A DNA stretch of 64,000 bases from the NCBI GenBank assembly GCA_030847615.1, contig JAUMIR010000002.1, positions 117,746,309 to 117,810,308 on the forward strand. Reading direction: 5' to 3'. Source of the DNA: Gambelia wislizenii. Lineage: Eukaryota; Chordata; Lepidosauria; Squamata; Crotaphytidae. The notes beneath the pieces are model-generated. The model did no database searches, was not told where the DNA came from, and was given only the letters and a program-made list of their open reading frames with translations. Shown in pieces: positions 32,840-43,544 of the stretch. Position numbers and translations under genes: made by a program. Every line of letters begins with the position of its first letter. Positions within the stretch are counted from its first letter, which is position 1.

Positions 32840-33250
32840 GTGGGAAGATATTTTTAAAAATAAAACGAGAATATGGCCTTAGCTCGAGCTGGATCTCTCA
32901 GAATGCTTTGTGCCTGACAGGAATGAAAAAGTGTCAACTTCCATATTTTACATCAAAGTGACACCTTCCATGCAAAACATAGATGAGAATTAAAATGGAA
33001 CTGACACAGACCTGCGTTATGCTGCCATTAATCTTGGTGTGTTGAGTCGCATGTTGACAGAGGTTTTTTAGGAAACAGGCAAGCAAATTAGCTATCTTTT
33101 GACCCCATTTTTTAAAATGCGTGAAACAATTGTTTTTCTAAGCAGCAGTACAGCACAAATACATGATGTTATGTAACTTGAAACATTTAGGCCAACCTTC
33201 TATCACGTATTAAAAATTAAATATATCAATTTTCAAATTATATGTAAATC
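32840..33250. other. Unique AT-rich stretch, possible conserved noncoding element
   Basis: Repeat-free sequence with motif-like words such as CATCAAAGTGACACC (TCF-like ATCAAAG), GAAACAATTGTTTTTC (inverted SOX-like sites), and AAATTAGC. The look resembles a noncoding regulatory element, but composition alone proves nothing. No coding potential. Confidence 0.2.
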
Positions 33251-33289
33251 ACAACATACAGAAAGGCAGATCAGGGAATAGGGATTTAG

Positions 33290-34165
33290 CCTGTACTGGA
33301 TGGGGTTACACTCCCCTGGAGGTATAGGTTTGTAGAGTGGGTGTACTTCTGGATTCGGCCTTGAATCTGGATGCTCAGGTTTTTGGCCAGGGATGCATTT
33401 GTACAATTAAAATTAGTGTGCCAACTGTGTCCATTGCTTGGGACATTGGATTTGGCCACAATGACACATGCTTTACTTACATCCCAGCTGGATTACAGTA
33501 ATCCACTCTACATGGGGAAGAATGTTAAGAAACTTCAACTAATCCAAAGAAATGCAACCAGACTGTTGAGTAGTGCTGGCTACAGGGAACACACAACTCC
33601 CTTGTTGGAACAGCTCCATTCGCTGCCGGTCTGTTTCTGGGCACAATTCAAAGTGCTGATGATGACCTATAAAGCCCTATATGGTTTGTGTCCAGATTAT
33701 CTGAAGGATCCTCTGTTCCCATATGATCCTGCCTGAGCTCTAAGATCTTCAGTGGAGGCGCTTCTCTCAATCCCACCAGATTCATAGGTACATTTGGTGG
33801 GAATGTGGGAGAGAACATTCTCCAGACTTTGGAACTCTCTTCCTTGGGAGTGTAGGATGGCTCCTTCTTTGCTGTCTTTTCAGCAGCAGGTGAAGATCTT
33901 TATATTTCAATATGTTTTTGGGAACTGACTGTTTTAAAAGAGAAGTGCTTTTATGGTTCCGTACTGCTTCTAGACTTTGTTTTAAAGTAGTATTTTATAT
34001 AGTTTTAATTTTGTTCTTAGTTTAATGCTGTCTTAACATTTTGTATGTTTTAATCATATGTGTTTTATTGCAATTTTCTCTCCTTTGTGAGCTGCCTTGA
34101 GTCCCAGTTTTGGGAAAAGGCAGGATATAAATAAAAGGCTGGGTGGATGGATGGATGGATGATGT
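33290..34165 (+). pseudogene. L2-type LINE, 3' part
   Basis: Encodes the L2 C-terminal domain in a partly open frame (33371-33736): ATMTHALLTSQLDYSNPLYM, KKLQLIQRNATRLLSSAGYR, EHTTPLLEQLHSLPVCFWAQ and YKALYGLCPDYLKDPLFPYD, plus the 3' UTR ending in GAGCTGCCTTGAGTCCCAGTTTTGGGAAAAGGC...ATAAATAAA and a GGAT microsatellite tail (34141-34165). Differs in sequence from the 16-kb L2, so a second L2 subfamily. RT motifs are truncated away. Confidence 0.85.
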
Positions 34166-34267
34166 GTGTAGAAAACATATAAATTATCTGGCAGACTCAG
34201 CTGAGGAGGAAGGTGGCTTTAAACCAATAAAGTTTTAGTAGGTAAAAGGATAGGTATAAAGTGAGAC

Positions 34268-34400
34268 AGCTCCCTTTTGGGGTGCCCTCCCAGATTTTTC
34301 CATAATCTCTGACCATTCAGCCATATTGGCTGAGGCTGACTGGAAGCCTAGTACAAACTAGACTTCCAGTCAGCAGAGCACTACATTGGGGAAGGCTGGA
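34268..34400. repeat. Palindromic repeat, diverged
   Basis: TCCATAATCTCTGACCATTCAGCCATATTGGCTGAGG followed by ACTACATTGGGGAAGGCTGG has the arm and end words of the 44627-44762 family. An inner hairpin TGACTGGAAGCCTAG/CTAGACTTCCAGTCA sits at about 34339-34373. Confidence 0.5.
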
Positions 34401-34408
34401 TTAGGGAT

Positions 34409-34627
34409 TGTTGTTGCATGCCTTCAAGCCATTTTCAACTTATGGAGATCTAAAGGTGAGCCTATCATGGAATTTTCTTGGAAAAAATTGTTCAGAGGGG
34501 GTTTGCCTTTGTCTTCCTCTGAGCCTGAGAAAGTGTGACTTGTGCAAGGTCAGCCAGTGGCCAAACAGGGATTCGACCTCCAGGGTCATAGTCCAACACT
34601 CATCCCACTACACCACCACAATGGCTC
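34409..34627 (-). mobile_element. Sauria-type SINE, near full length
   Basis: Reverse strand: tRNA-like head with TGTAGTGGGATGAGTGTTGG (A-box-like) and GAGGTCGAATCC (B-box-like) near 34627-34565, then the common body (CTCAGAGGAAGAC, AGGCTCACC) and BovB-type end CTTGAAGGCATGCAACAACAA at 34409. Confidence 0.85.
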
Positions 34628-34936
34628 CTATACTTGGTTTAAATCTGTGAGCAGCTATTATGATCTATTATGATTATTATCTGTGGAAAGCAGGCTGTTG
34701 TGGAAACAATAAGATCTGGACAACCTCTACCCAGCTAGTCTGGTCATTGAATCAAGAAGCAAAAATATGTTCTAATTTGTTCCGGTTAATCTTTGGTCCT
34801 AATAAACTTGCTCCTCAAATCTGCATTCCAACTTGGGATCTATTTCTTTAAGAAAGCTAAGTGTCACACTAGATGATACAGTTTGCATTTTTTGTAGAAG
34901 TGCACCCTAAGTGGTAAAAGAAACCTATTTGTCATA
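34628..34936. other. Intergenic, no gene seen
   Basis: Unique sequence; no feature recognised. Confidence 0.5.
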
Positions 34937-34941
34937 GCATG

Positions 34942-35902
34942 TGTCGTGGATGATCCTAGAGTTTCTCTGCCTGAAGCCCCAGGGTTGCCCCATTGCCAGT
35001 CCCAAACCTGAGGGAGTTTCTCTTCGAAATCACCACCACCCGCTGAGTTTACCCCTTTCTCATCTAGTGCAGTGAGAAGCCAGACAGGTTGTGTTAAAAA
35101 AAAATCAGTAACACACTTCCCTCTATCCCAGAGAAATTCAGATAGCTGACCGAGACAGGAGCGTGAGGCAAGCTTATAGAGAAAGTAAAGTAGACTTTAT
35201 TTCACTTCCAAAGGTTTAAGGCTACAGGGAGGGAAATCACACCTCCAGGATCTCAGCTTAGATTTTTTAAGGATACATTCAGTCAGAGTCCCAAAATTAA
35301 ATCATAAAAGCTAACGCAACTAGCTATACTGTTCCCTAAGCTAATAATAGTAGTAACTCACATTTTTTATGTCCATGCAAAGTCCATATCCCAATTGGGA
35401 TATTTAGGCCAGGCTCTCATAGTCTGCCTAATTCAGTCTCTGTAGATGGAATTCAGAGTTCTTCGTAAATTGAAGTCTCCTCCTAAAGCTTCAGATATCC
35501 CTTGGGGCCCTTTTGATGTTATCAGGCCCATGAGGAAGAGGTCGGCTTCCCTCAACCTCCATTATCATAGTCTATTTATCTTGCTGGTCCAGCCATGTGG
35601 CTCAGAACAAAGCATGTGCCATGAGACCCTTCATCTGGCTCTCAGCCATGTGCTCTCTCCATGTGGCTCCTGCATCTGGCTGAGAACAAAAGAATTCAGA
35701 AAACTCATCTCTGTTTGGTTCTGCCTTGCCAAATCTGATTGACTCTCCAATCAGGTGATATGATGTCATGTTTAGGAAATGAGGTTCCCACCCCCTTTAC
35801 CATACCTGCTGCTATGGAACCCAGGGAGTGGAATTTTCCACTGCTGTGAACTGTAGGTTTTGAGATGAACTCCCCATGATGGCTGGGCAGGCCATCATGA
35901 CA
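34942..35902 (-). mobile_element. Solo LTR, 961 bp, perfect 5-bp target duplication
   Basis: Starts TGTCGTGG and ends CATGACA, flanked on both sides by GCATG (34937-34941 and 35903-35907). A polyadenylation signal AATAAA on the reverse strand (near 35195-35205) lies about 260 bp from the low-coordinate end, which suits reverse orientation with U5 at the left. Homologous words (CCCAGGGTTGCCCC region, CACCACCCGCTGAGTT, GTGCAGTGAGAAGC) recur in the LTR at 39023-39940. The open frame at 35446-35742 is inside the LTR and not a gene. Retrovirus-like or Gypsy-like origin is undecided. Confidence 0.85.
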
Positions 35903-36079
35903 GCATGTGCTTTTTTCCACCCAAGTATCTTGCATTTTGCATGATTTGATTTGTACTTAATCATAGAAAGGTAAGCATGGGTTTAATTTGCAACTTTGAG
36001 AAGTATGTTTCTGAGGAAAGCCCATGGGACAGGTTAATTCCAGAGCATATGCATTGCCTGTCATCTCTAGTTGATTCTA

Positions 36080-36592
36080 AGGGCTCATCTACCCAGGCCA
36101 CGATATGCTGGTTCCCCACTGGCATATCCTGCCATGGATCAGGTCCATACCTCCCCCGTTACCTGGACAAAATGGGCTGGAGTCCAGACAGGCATGCTGC
36201 CGCCACCTGTGTCCCACTCTCTAGATCCAGGCAGGAGACCCCCGTCATGTGAGGAAGGCCCTTTGCATGTGAGCAGCCTGGTCACATGATGTGGTTCCCC
36301 TCTCCTGGATTCAGAAGAGCAAGGCAGCCGGCAGCTACAGTGATATGCTGGCATCTTGGAATGGGCTCCTGCAGTCATGCAGAGCCCGATATGTTTTATT
36401 TTGGATGGAATGCATTTTAACAGGTGTTATTTTAAAAGATTTTATCAGGCCCTATCTCATCTCCCTCCTCCCATCTTTGTCTAGGGAGTTGTGAGAACTG
36501 CCTGGGGGCAAAAGCCTTGCATCATCAGGACTGCAGGGCTCCAAGACAGGGGCAAGATGGGGTAAATTGCCCATGTAGATAAGTCCTAAGAA
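36080..36592. mobile_element. hAT-like MITE, GGGCTCATCTAC ends
   Basis: The left end GGGCTCATCTACCCAGGCC faces CCATGTAGATAAGTCC at the right. The interior has CCTGCCATGGATCAGG and long arms without coding. End family shared with 12048-12067 (GTGTAGATGAGCCC). No clear 8-bp duplication. Confidence 0.5.
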
Positions 36593-36919
36593 TGGTATTT
36601 AAGCCCACAGTCAGGAAGGGGAAGCCTCTGGTATGATGATGCTCTCTATGCCAGGTAGCTTTGTGGTTCTTTGCCTGAGTGTTTTGCCCCAGAGTAGCCT
36701 GATGCTCTGCTCTTGGAAGCTGATTCTATGCCTCCTCCCTAACTCCTCTTCAGTGCCTAGGTTGCAACTACCGTGTGACTCAAGTGGGTGGCCACACATG
36801 CATGAAGACCTTGTTTACCTGCAAGCATGTGCACAGGGCTAAGAGACTCTTGCACATCAGTGCTGCCTGCAAGGAGCACCCAAATGGGCAGGTCTGTATT
36901 GGCCCTTGCTTTGTTCCAG

Positions 36920-37182
36920 CTCACATTATTATTAGGGCTCCAGCCACTTCTTAAGAGGGGGAAAGAAGACTTTTCTCCTGCTTCTTCTTCCAAGCTTGTG
37001 GCTGGAGAAGATTGAATGGCAATGTGCAGGCCAAGCCAGCCAGCCTTTGCCTTGGCTCCTGTCACGTGGCCACTCCACTACAGGGAGGAGGTGGGCCAAG
37101 CAACCTTTAAGCCTTCATGGAACCCCTGTGAGGACACTGTGGACTCCTGGGGGGCCCAGGCCACAGGTTAAGAACCACTGCT
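36920..37182. mobile_element. hAT-like MITE, CAGTGGTTCTTAACC family, left-truncated
   Basis: The right end GGTTAAGAACCACTG (37168-37182) and body TTGTGGCTGGAG, GCCAGCCAGCCTTTGCCTTGG and CTACAGGGAGGAGGTGGGCC match 61980-62100. The left terminus is not seen. Confidence 0.7.
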
Positions 37183-38070
37183 CTGAACCACCAGTTCTTT
37201 CTTCTTAAGGTCCTGTTAAGTGCTTACTCTGAAGTTAGCATGCCTAGGATTACATCCTTGGTTCAGCTTCAGTGCTTGGCAGCAATATTTTGCATATACT
37301 TAGAAGGAGCATCCTATTCAAAAGTGAACTTGCAATGACACTTGCCAGAAACTGACTTCAAGAATGGGAGCTGTGAAAACTAAGCTCCCAGAAACCATTT
37401 GAAAGCCAAAGTGAAGTCTAGATAAAACATCACCCTCCAGCACAAATATGGTTAATACACCATGAAGAGGAGAATTTATTCCACCAGCAGTAAGATAAAC
37501 CCACTCCCAAAGTAATAGCTAAAAAATTTATATATGAAAGGCTAAATCCTTCCCCCTAATATTACAGAGCACTTCAGGGGACTTCTAACCAGTTTTAAGA
37601 GCCAGATGGAAAGATGACCAAGGGCTCAGAAGAGCATTAGAAGGGATAACCAGCTAACACTGCAATAAGTGACTAGGTCCCATGAGCAAGACATTGTCAG
37701 AAGGTGTTCTCATTTCTCCCTGTTCATAAAGCCCAAGTTCACTTTTTAAAGCACTTTTTGAACTTTTAAAATAAAATCTCTGCTTAAAAAAAAAAAACCC
37801 CAAACCCCTCACTTGCAAAAATGTTGCTGTTATCTTGCTATTATTCATTTCTGCAGCTTTCTGGTGATTACCCGTTGCACAGAACCTGCACAGGCAAACA
37901 ACTGACTGCATGCCCCCCCCCCCGAGACCGTGCAATGTGTCATAAAATTCTCCGTACTATTTGAAAAGCATTGTACAGATGATTTCAAGGGCTGAAGGGA
38001 TCCTTTTGTTCCAAGGTCCCAGTGACTCAGAAGGAACAGGCCTCCTTCCATTTGTTTGTAAAACATCCTT
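37183..38070. other. Intergenic, no gene seen
   Basis: Unique sequence with a poly-A (37786-37797) and a poly-C run (37914-37923). Confidence 0.5.
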
Positions 38071-38165
38071 CATAGAATCATAGAATCATAAGAGTTGGAA
38101 GAGACCCCAAGAGCCATCTAGTCCAACCCCCTTCTGCCATGCAAGAATCCACTACCAACAGGGAT
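38071..38165 (-). mobile_element. CR1 LINE 3' tip
   Basis: CATAGAATCATAGAATCATAAGAGTTGGAAG, then GAGCCATCTAGTCCAACCCCC and CCATGCAAGAATCC: reverse-strand CR1 end. Confidence 0.85.
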
Positions 38166-39022
38166 CACTTCTCCAAGCCTCAAACAGAAGTCTTGGACAC
38201 ACCCCTTCCTCAAGACAAAGAAAGGGGTGGAGGCAGAACCCAGCCCCCACGGAGTTGTTCACCCCCCCTTTTTTGAAACACACACACTCAACAAAACAAA
38301 GGCTGGGTGAGTTTTTCCAGAGCCGGCTAGATGGGCGAGTTCCCACCCGTCCCCAGGTTCAGTCACAGGAATATCTTTAAATAAATATTTTATTATTATT
38401 ATTGTATTTTTGTAGTATTTATTATTATTATTTTTATTAATCTTTTATTAATGTTTTCTTTTCCAAATATCTATAATTTTAATGTGTAAATATAATGTTC
38501 ATTGGAAAAGAAAAAAGAGTGATTATAGTGTGTTTAGATAAAGAGGAAAAATGTATTAGTGTTAGGATAGATAGTTTAATTTTTTTTATTAGTAAGAAAA
38601 GAGAAAAACATTTTTTATTTTTATTTATTTGCGTTATTGTTATGGCCTCTTGCGGTCAGGTGTATTTCTCAGTAGAATGGTCTTATTCCAATAAAAAAAT
38701 TCCTAATTCCAAAAAATTCCTTCCCTTTTGCAAGGCTCAGAGGAAAACTGAATCCAAACTGGCCCTAAGCACGACTCCCTTTTCAACTCCATCCCCAACA
38801 CAGAGAGGAAGAACAGCATGTGATTCCCAAAGAGCCAGAGCATCCCTTTGAGGGGGAACTGACCCCCTCCTCCTTGCCACTCTAGCAAGACAAAAGGCTT
38901 TCCAAATAGCCCAAAGTTAAGCTTTTCAATCTCACAGTCAACAAAAAGAAAACAGGCCTCCCTGTATTCCCAGTCAGGAATCTGAGGGAGTTTTAAACAG
39001 CTCCTGCTTGCGCTGCCATCCA
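38166..39022. other. AT-rich spacer with LTR-like scraps
   Basis: Around 38230-38340 and 38850-38915 lie words (CGGAGTTGTTCACCCCCCC...CAACAAAACAAAGGCTG; GAACTGACCCCCTCCTCCTTGCC...GCAAGACAAAAGGC) that resemble 39140-39190 inside the following LTR. Between them is an AT-rich ~300-bp stretch (38375-38660) rich in TTATTATT. No gene; the 106-codon reverse frame 38703-39023 has no retroviral or other motif that I can see. Confidence 0.35.
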
Positions 39023-39940
39023 TGTCACTGCTAATCTGGAGGCTCTCGGCTTGGAACTCCCAGAGTTAGCTCCCCTCTAAGGGTAACGCTGAGCAGCCTG
39101 ACTCAAGGGTGCCCCCTAGAGGCCAAAACACTGCCACCACTTGCTGAGTTGCTCCCCCCCTTTCACACACAGTGCAACAAGAAGCTGTCCCCCACTGTGA
39201 ACCAGCCAATGCCTCCCTCTTATTCCCAGAGAGAGAGAGAAATGTAGCAATAACCAAGAGATACAGGCGAGTTCAGCATCAGTATATAGGAAGATTAAGA
39301 AAAGCTTATTTTATTCAAGCAAGTTCAAGTCAAACAAATCTCTCATGAGGGCAAGCACCTTCCATGCCCCCCCAGATACACTTTGTTGTTACAGAAATAG
39401 CAAAAATATGAAATTGCATTTAACTACATTCAGCTACATTCAGCCAAAGTTTAAGAAAAGAACATAAAGTTCCCTAATGCGATTCTAAACAGTCCCTAAA
39501 GAGCCTACTCACAACATGCAGTCTTCTGTTGGATTCAGATGGAAGGCTGGAGCCAGTAGATGTTCCAGGCTGGCTCAACAGCCTCTTCCATTATTAAGCT
39601 CTGGGCCTGGTGTCTGCGTCCCAGACCCTCCTTTGTCTCTCAAACCTCATGGTCTGACTCAAGCCATGTGCTCACAAATAGTAGTTATACCTTATTTGGA
39701 ATTCCCAGTTTCAGAGTTGTGATTGGCCAGTTCTGGTCTGGTGATGTGATGTCATTGATGATGCCATATCAGGAGAGTCTGTGGGGATGGTGTTTTAGAC
39801 CCTCCCCTCATTAATCCTTTCCTTACCTGATGTCCTGCTGACAAGACAACATTGTTTGAAAATAATGGGATATGTAGTCTTTGCAGAATGATGGAAGTGC
39901 ATCACCCTGCAGGCAGGATGATGGGAACTCCATCATAACA
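39023..39940 (-). mobile_element. LTR, related to 34942-35902
   Basis: Starts TGTCACTG, ends CATCATAACA. The first ~180 bp align in order with 34942-35120 (ATC..AG..TCTC..C.., CCCAGAGTT, CCACCACTTGCTGAGTT, GTGCAACAAGAAGC), and AATAAA is again on the reverse strand (about 39308-39316). Adjacent 5-mers (ATCCA and GGGAG) do not match, so either this is not a simple solo LTR or a flank was lost. Reverse orientation inferred. Confidence 0.6.
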
Positions 39941-40106
39941 GGGAGAGAGCTCATTTGGGGGCAATTTGGTCATAAGCACAGTATCACAGGCTAAGATCCT
40001 CTTTCCCAGTTGTGCAGCATGATTTTATGTCATGGTCGCTACAATGGAATTACTGGATCACACAGATGTGCAACTTATGAGAAGAGGAAGGTGTCAGACT
40101 AATAAA
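39941..40106. other. Spacer
   Basis: Short unique spacer between the LTR and the next SINE. Confidence 0.4.
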
Positions 40107-40328
40107 ACCAATAGTAATAGCAATGCATTTTTATTTCTATACCGCTTATCAGTGCAAAGCACTCCCCAAGTGGTTTACAATGTGTTAGCTAATTGCATCC
40201 AATAAGCTGGGTACTTCTTTTACTGACCTATGGAAGAATGGAAGGCTGAGTCAACCTGGAGCCCTACAGGATCAAACTCACAATGTTGTGGCTGCAGTAC
40301 CATCATTTAACCACTGCACCACCAGGGT
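40107..40328 (-). mobile_element. tRNA-derived SINE with L2-like tail
   Basis: Reverse strand: CCTGGTGGTGCAGTGGTTAAATG (A box-like) and CACAATGTTGTGAGTTTGATCC-like B box, body CTCCAGGTTGACTCAGCCTTCC, and the L2-like tail ACTGATAAGCGGTATAGAAATAAAAATGC. Two more copies lie at 43230-43365 and 48141-48375, all in the same orientation. Confidence 0.8.
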
Positions 40329-41087
40329 ATTATACTATGAGCATAAGAAGAATAAAAGAAACTTCAGAAAAAAGACTTGTATACAGCATGGTAATGAAAT
40401 AGGCTTTCCACATCCAGCCATGTGGTTCGAATTTTAGCGTTCCAATAGCCAATGAAAAGATTCCATATATCAAAGAAGGAGCCCATATTCATTTTTCCTT
40501 CGCTCAGGCATTTATTTTATAGGGATTTTTATGCATTGTCATTACTACCTGTGATTTAGGGAGCTACGCCTTAATAAGAAGAAGGTTCTCTTCACCTTTC
40601 CACTTATTCACCACTGCCACCCTAATTAACATTGGTCCTTTACCCCATCACATTGCAACAGCTTCCTAGGAAGGTCTGGCTGGCCATGGCATAACCATTT
40701 ATGATTGTCATTCATTCAGGTTTCTACCCAGCTTACTCACTGGGATATCAAAGTGGATTATGATAAAATCATAAATATAGTAACTGTGTTTTAAAATTAT
40801 TTTTAAAAACAATTTAGTTAACTCCTTTGCATGAATGTTTATTCATGTGTACACACACACACACACACACACTTATAACCTGCAGCCAAAACCCCAAATG
40901 AGAATCAGCCTGGCTGCTTCTCCAGAATTCCAAGGGTCTTCCTCAGCTTGAAAAGTTTTTAAAGTATTGAGGGGTTCAAATAATCCATGGGAGTTCACTG
41001 TTTGAAGCTTTCAGCATTTTTTCCCTTAATGTGAAAGCAGTGGGAAAGAGATCCACATCAGGGTGGCAACATATTATAAGGGATATG
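40329..41087. other. Intergenic; (CA)n
   Basis: Unique sequence with a CA run at 40848-40872. A diverged L2-like scrap may lie at 40715-40850. No gene. Confidence 0.45.
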
Positions 41088-41404
41088 TTTATACACTCCA
41101 GCTGTCCTGATTTGGCTTTTAAATGTCCCAGTTTCTCTCTCCTCCGCCCACTTTCCTCCTTTATCTTCAGTTTACTTCAGTTACTGCAAACTGAGTTCAA
41201 AATACAAAAATAATTTGCACTTGGGGAGGAGAGGAGGGGGCTGAATCTTGCCCTTCCCAGGAAGCTCAGGTAAAAACAAAGTGCTGCAGCCTCTCCTTGC
41301 TTTTGTGTTCTTCCTAATTAATAACTTTTGCCATCTTGACCACACAGTAATGTTGCTTGGCCTCACATGTCCCGGTCTTCATCTATTAAATGTTGGAGGG
41401 TATG
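41088..41404. mobile_element. MITE 'ACTGTCCC' family, copy 3
   Basis: ACACTCCAGCTGTCCTGATTTGGC at the left and GTTGGAGGGTATGC at the right, with TTTAAATGTCCCAG, TTACTTCAGTTACTGCAAACTGAG and GTGCTGCAGCCTCTCC inside, match 24028-24957 in inverse orientation. It lacks the 545-bp insertion of copy 2. Confidence 0.7.
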
Positions 41405-42099
41405 CATCTAACCTTAATTCTGCCCCTGTTAATCCCCTCCTATTTGTCTTCTTAGAGCAGGCTTGGGCAAAGGGCAGCCCACAGACCACTTGCACCCTCA
41501 AGGGCCATTTTGGTGGCCCCCAGGGTCAAAAGATGGCAAAAAATTTCAAAAAAATGTTTTTGTCCCCAAATACCCCCCAATGCCTTCCAGGGGAATGTGG
41601 GAGGGATTTTCACCACACACACACCTGAATTAATGTAGCCTGAGGAGACAGCTTTATTGAAACAGGAAGTGAATAGGAAGTGACTTTAACTTACTTCCTG
41701 TTTTTTTAAAGGCCTTTCTTGGGCCTAAAGCAGCCCAGAAAAGGCCCAAAAGATGATGAAAATTCCCCCCATGGCCCCTAAAGGGTGTTTGGATGCATTA
41801 GGAACAAAAAAGTTTGGGTTTTGTTGTTGTTGTTGTGAGCAGGTGTTGTGTGGAGGGGTGTACCCCTCCAAGTTCTCGGGGGGGGGGCTAATGTGTCCCC
41901 TTAGCCTTCCACAGTTGCCCACCCCATTTTAGAAAGAACATTCCCATAGCAGCTCAACAAAAGGGAGGCAAAGGCAGTTCCTCTCTTGTCATTCTATCTG
42001 CACAGTGATGAGGCACACCCAGACTTTGGGAGAAGAAAGGAGAATGCCTCTGCTGCCTGTACAGCTGGAGATAACATTTAGGGAGCATTTTACAGAAGA
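41405..42099. other. Intergenic; diverged repeats
   Basis: 41460-41940 contains CAGGCTTGGGCAAAGGGCAGCCC and GGGCTAATGTGTCCCC...GCCCACCCC, which looks like a decayed MITE with G- and C-rich tracts (G9 near 41879). No gene. Confidence 0.4.
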
Positions 42100-42480
42100 G
42101 GCCCATTAAGCTACCATGACCTTGAACGAGCACTGCAGCTCGGGTCCATCTCCGAAAGATGTTAATAAAGTGAAAAATTGTTTCAATACAAAATGTGATA
42201 TTGGGACATTGTTCGTGAATATATTGAGCTTAAGTCAAATGCTCTGCGTCCTCAAATCCAGCTGATTAATAATTAGGAGCAGAAATTCTGTCTTTACTCT
42301 AATGTGTTTAGGAAAACTGATGGATTTAATTTTTTTATCAGCCTAAAGTAAGAAAATGTAATCTTTCTTAAAGTATCTAATACAACAATGCAGAGTAATT
42401 AGTTTCTCTGGAAACAGGCATAATGGTACAGAATAATAAATCATGTCCCATTTTGTGTCAGTTCATCTGATGGAGAGAGA
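42100..42480. other. Unique AT-rich stretch, possible conserved noncoding element
   Basis: Repeat-free DNA with homeodomain-like words (GATTAATAATTAGG near 42262, GTAATTAGTTT near 42396), ATGTTAATAAAG and the CAGCTG E-box near 42258. No coding potential. Regulatory identity is only a guess. Confidence 0.2.
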
Positions 42481-43229
42481 CTTTGTACAGGGCAGGATAG
42501 AGCCTTTTGCTCCAAGAAGTGGCCAGAAATCCATTCAGCTGGTGAAGGCTGTGCCTGGCTGTAAAGGAGCTGTTTAGCTTGACGGAAGGAGGAAGAGCAC
42601 TTGTGCCTTTCTATCCCTCAGTTATTCTTCCAGTGGAGAAGATGGCAAATGCACACCTGTCAACATAATATGAAGTTACCTGCTAGATCAGACTAATCTT
42701 ACTACTTCAGCATCCTGTTCTCACAGTGGCCCACCAGAGGCCTATGGGAAGCCCACAAACAGAACATGAGTACAACAGCACCCTCCTGCTCCTGTTACAA
42801 AGCAATGGATACACAGGGGTATATTGCCTTTGAATCTGGAGGTATTATATTGCCATCCTGACAAGTAGTTGTTGACATTCATTTAAGGCATATTTGGTGC
42901 ACCAGATCCAAATAGTATGAAACCAGTTTAACTATAACAATGTGCACACCCCACAAAACCCACTGGTAGTCAGTCATATGTAAGGGCACTGAAAATTATT
43001 TGTCAGGGCTGCCCAGGTCCTCAAAGCACTTTCATTTGCCAAGATCCCTTGATAGATAGCTGCATCAGTCAAAATTAGGTTTGAAACTGAGTTACCCTAG
43101 TACTGCAAATATGTCCTAATAGTAAGAGTTATTATTATAGTTGTTGTTTTATTTAGTTATGTATACCTTGCTCTTCAGCCACAGAGGCTATCAAAGTGGC
43201 TTACAATTTGTTTTAAGCAATAGCAATTT
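42481..43229. other. Intergenic, no gene seen
   Basis: Unique sequence; a possible L2-like tail scrap (TTTTATTTAGTTATGTATACC) at 43141-43215. Confidence 0.45.
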
Positions 43230-43365
43230 ACACATCTACACTGCATTAAGCAGTTTCCAATGTGTGTTAGCTAATTGCCCCCACAAGCTGGGTATTCATT
43301 TTACCAACGAACAAAAGGATGGAAGGCTGAGTGAACCTTGGAGCCCTCTGGGATCGAACTTGCAT
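43230..43365 (-). mobile_element. tRNA-derived SINE, head-truncated
   Basis: Contains AATGTGTGTTAGCTAATTGCC, CAAGCTGGGTATTCATTTTACC and AAGGCTGAGTGAACCTTGGAGCC as in 40107-40328. The tRNA-like head beyond GGGATCGAACTTGC is lost. Confidence 0.75.
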
Positions 43366-43544
43366 CAAGTCAAGTCAACTTTGACTTAATGGCAACCATA
43401 TGAATGAGAGACCTCCAGTCATCAATGCCCCTGTTCAGGTTTTGCAAAGTCAGGGCTCTGGCTTCCTTGATTGAATCAAGCTGCCTGTAGAGTGGTCTCT
43501 CTTTTTCTACTGCCTTCTGCCTTAACAAGCATTTTCTAGTGAGT
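43366..43544. other. Unassigned repeat-like segment
   Basis: AAGTCAACTTTGACTTAATGGC...TTCAGGTTTTGCAAAGTCAGGG...CTTGATTGAATCAAGCTGCC looks like the 3' UTR of a LINE, but I cannot place it. Confidence 0.35.

Noticed and set aside
38703..39023. 106-codon reverse frame starting exactly beside the 39023 LTR, considered as a gag start with a TGG-beginning primer-binding site
   Set aside because: TGGATGGCAGCGC matches no primer tRNA that I can support, and the frame has no gag-like features.
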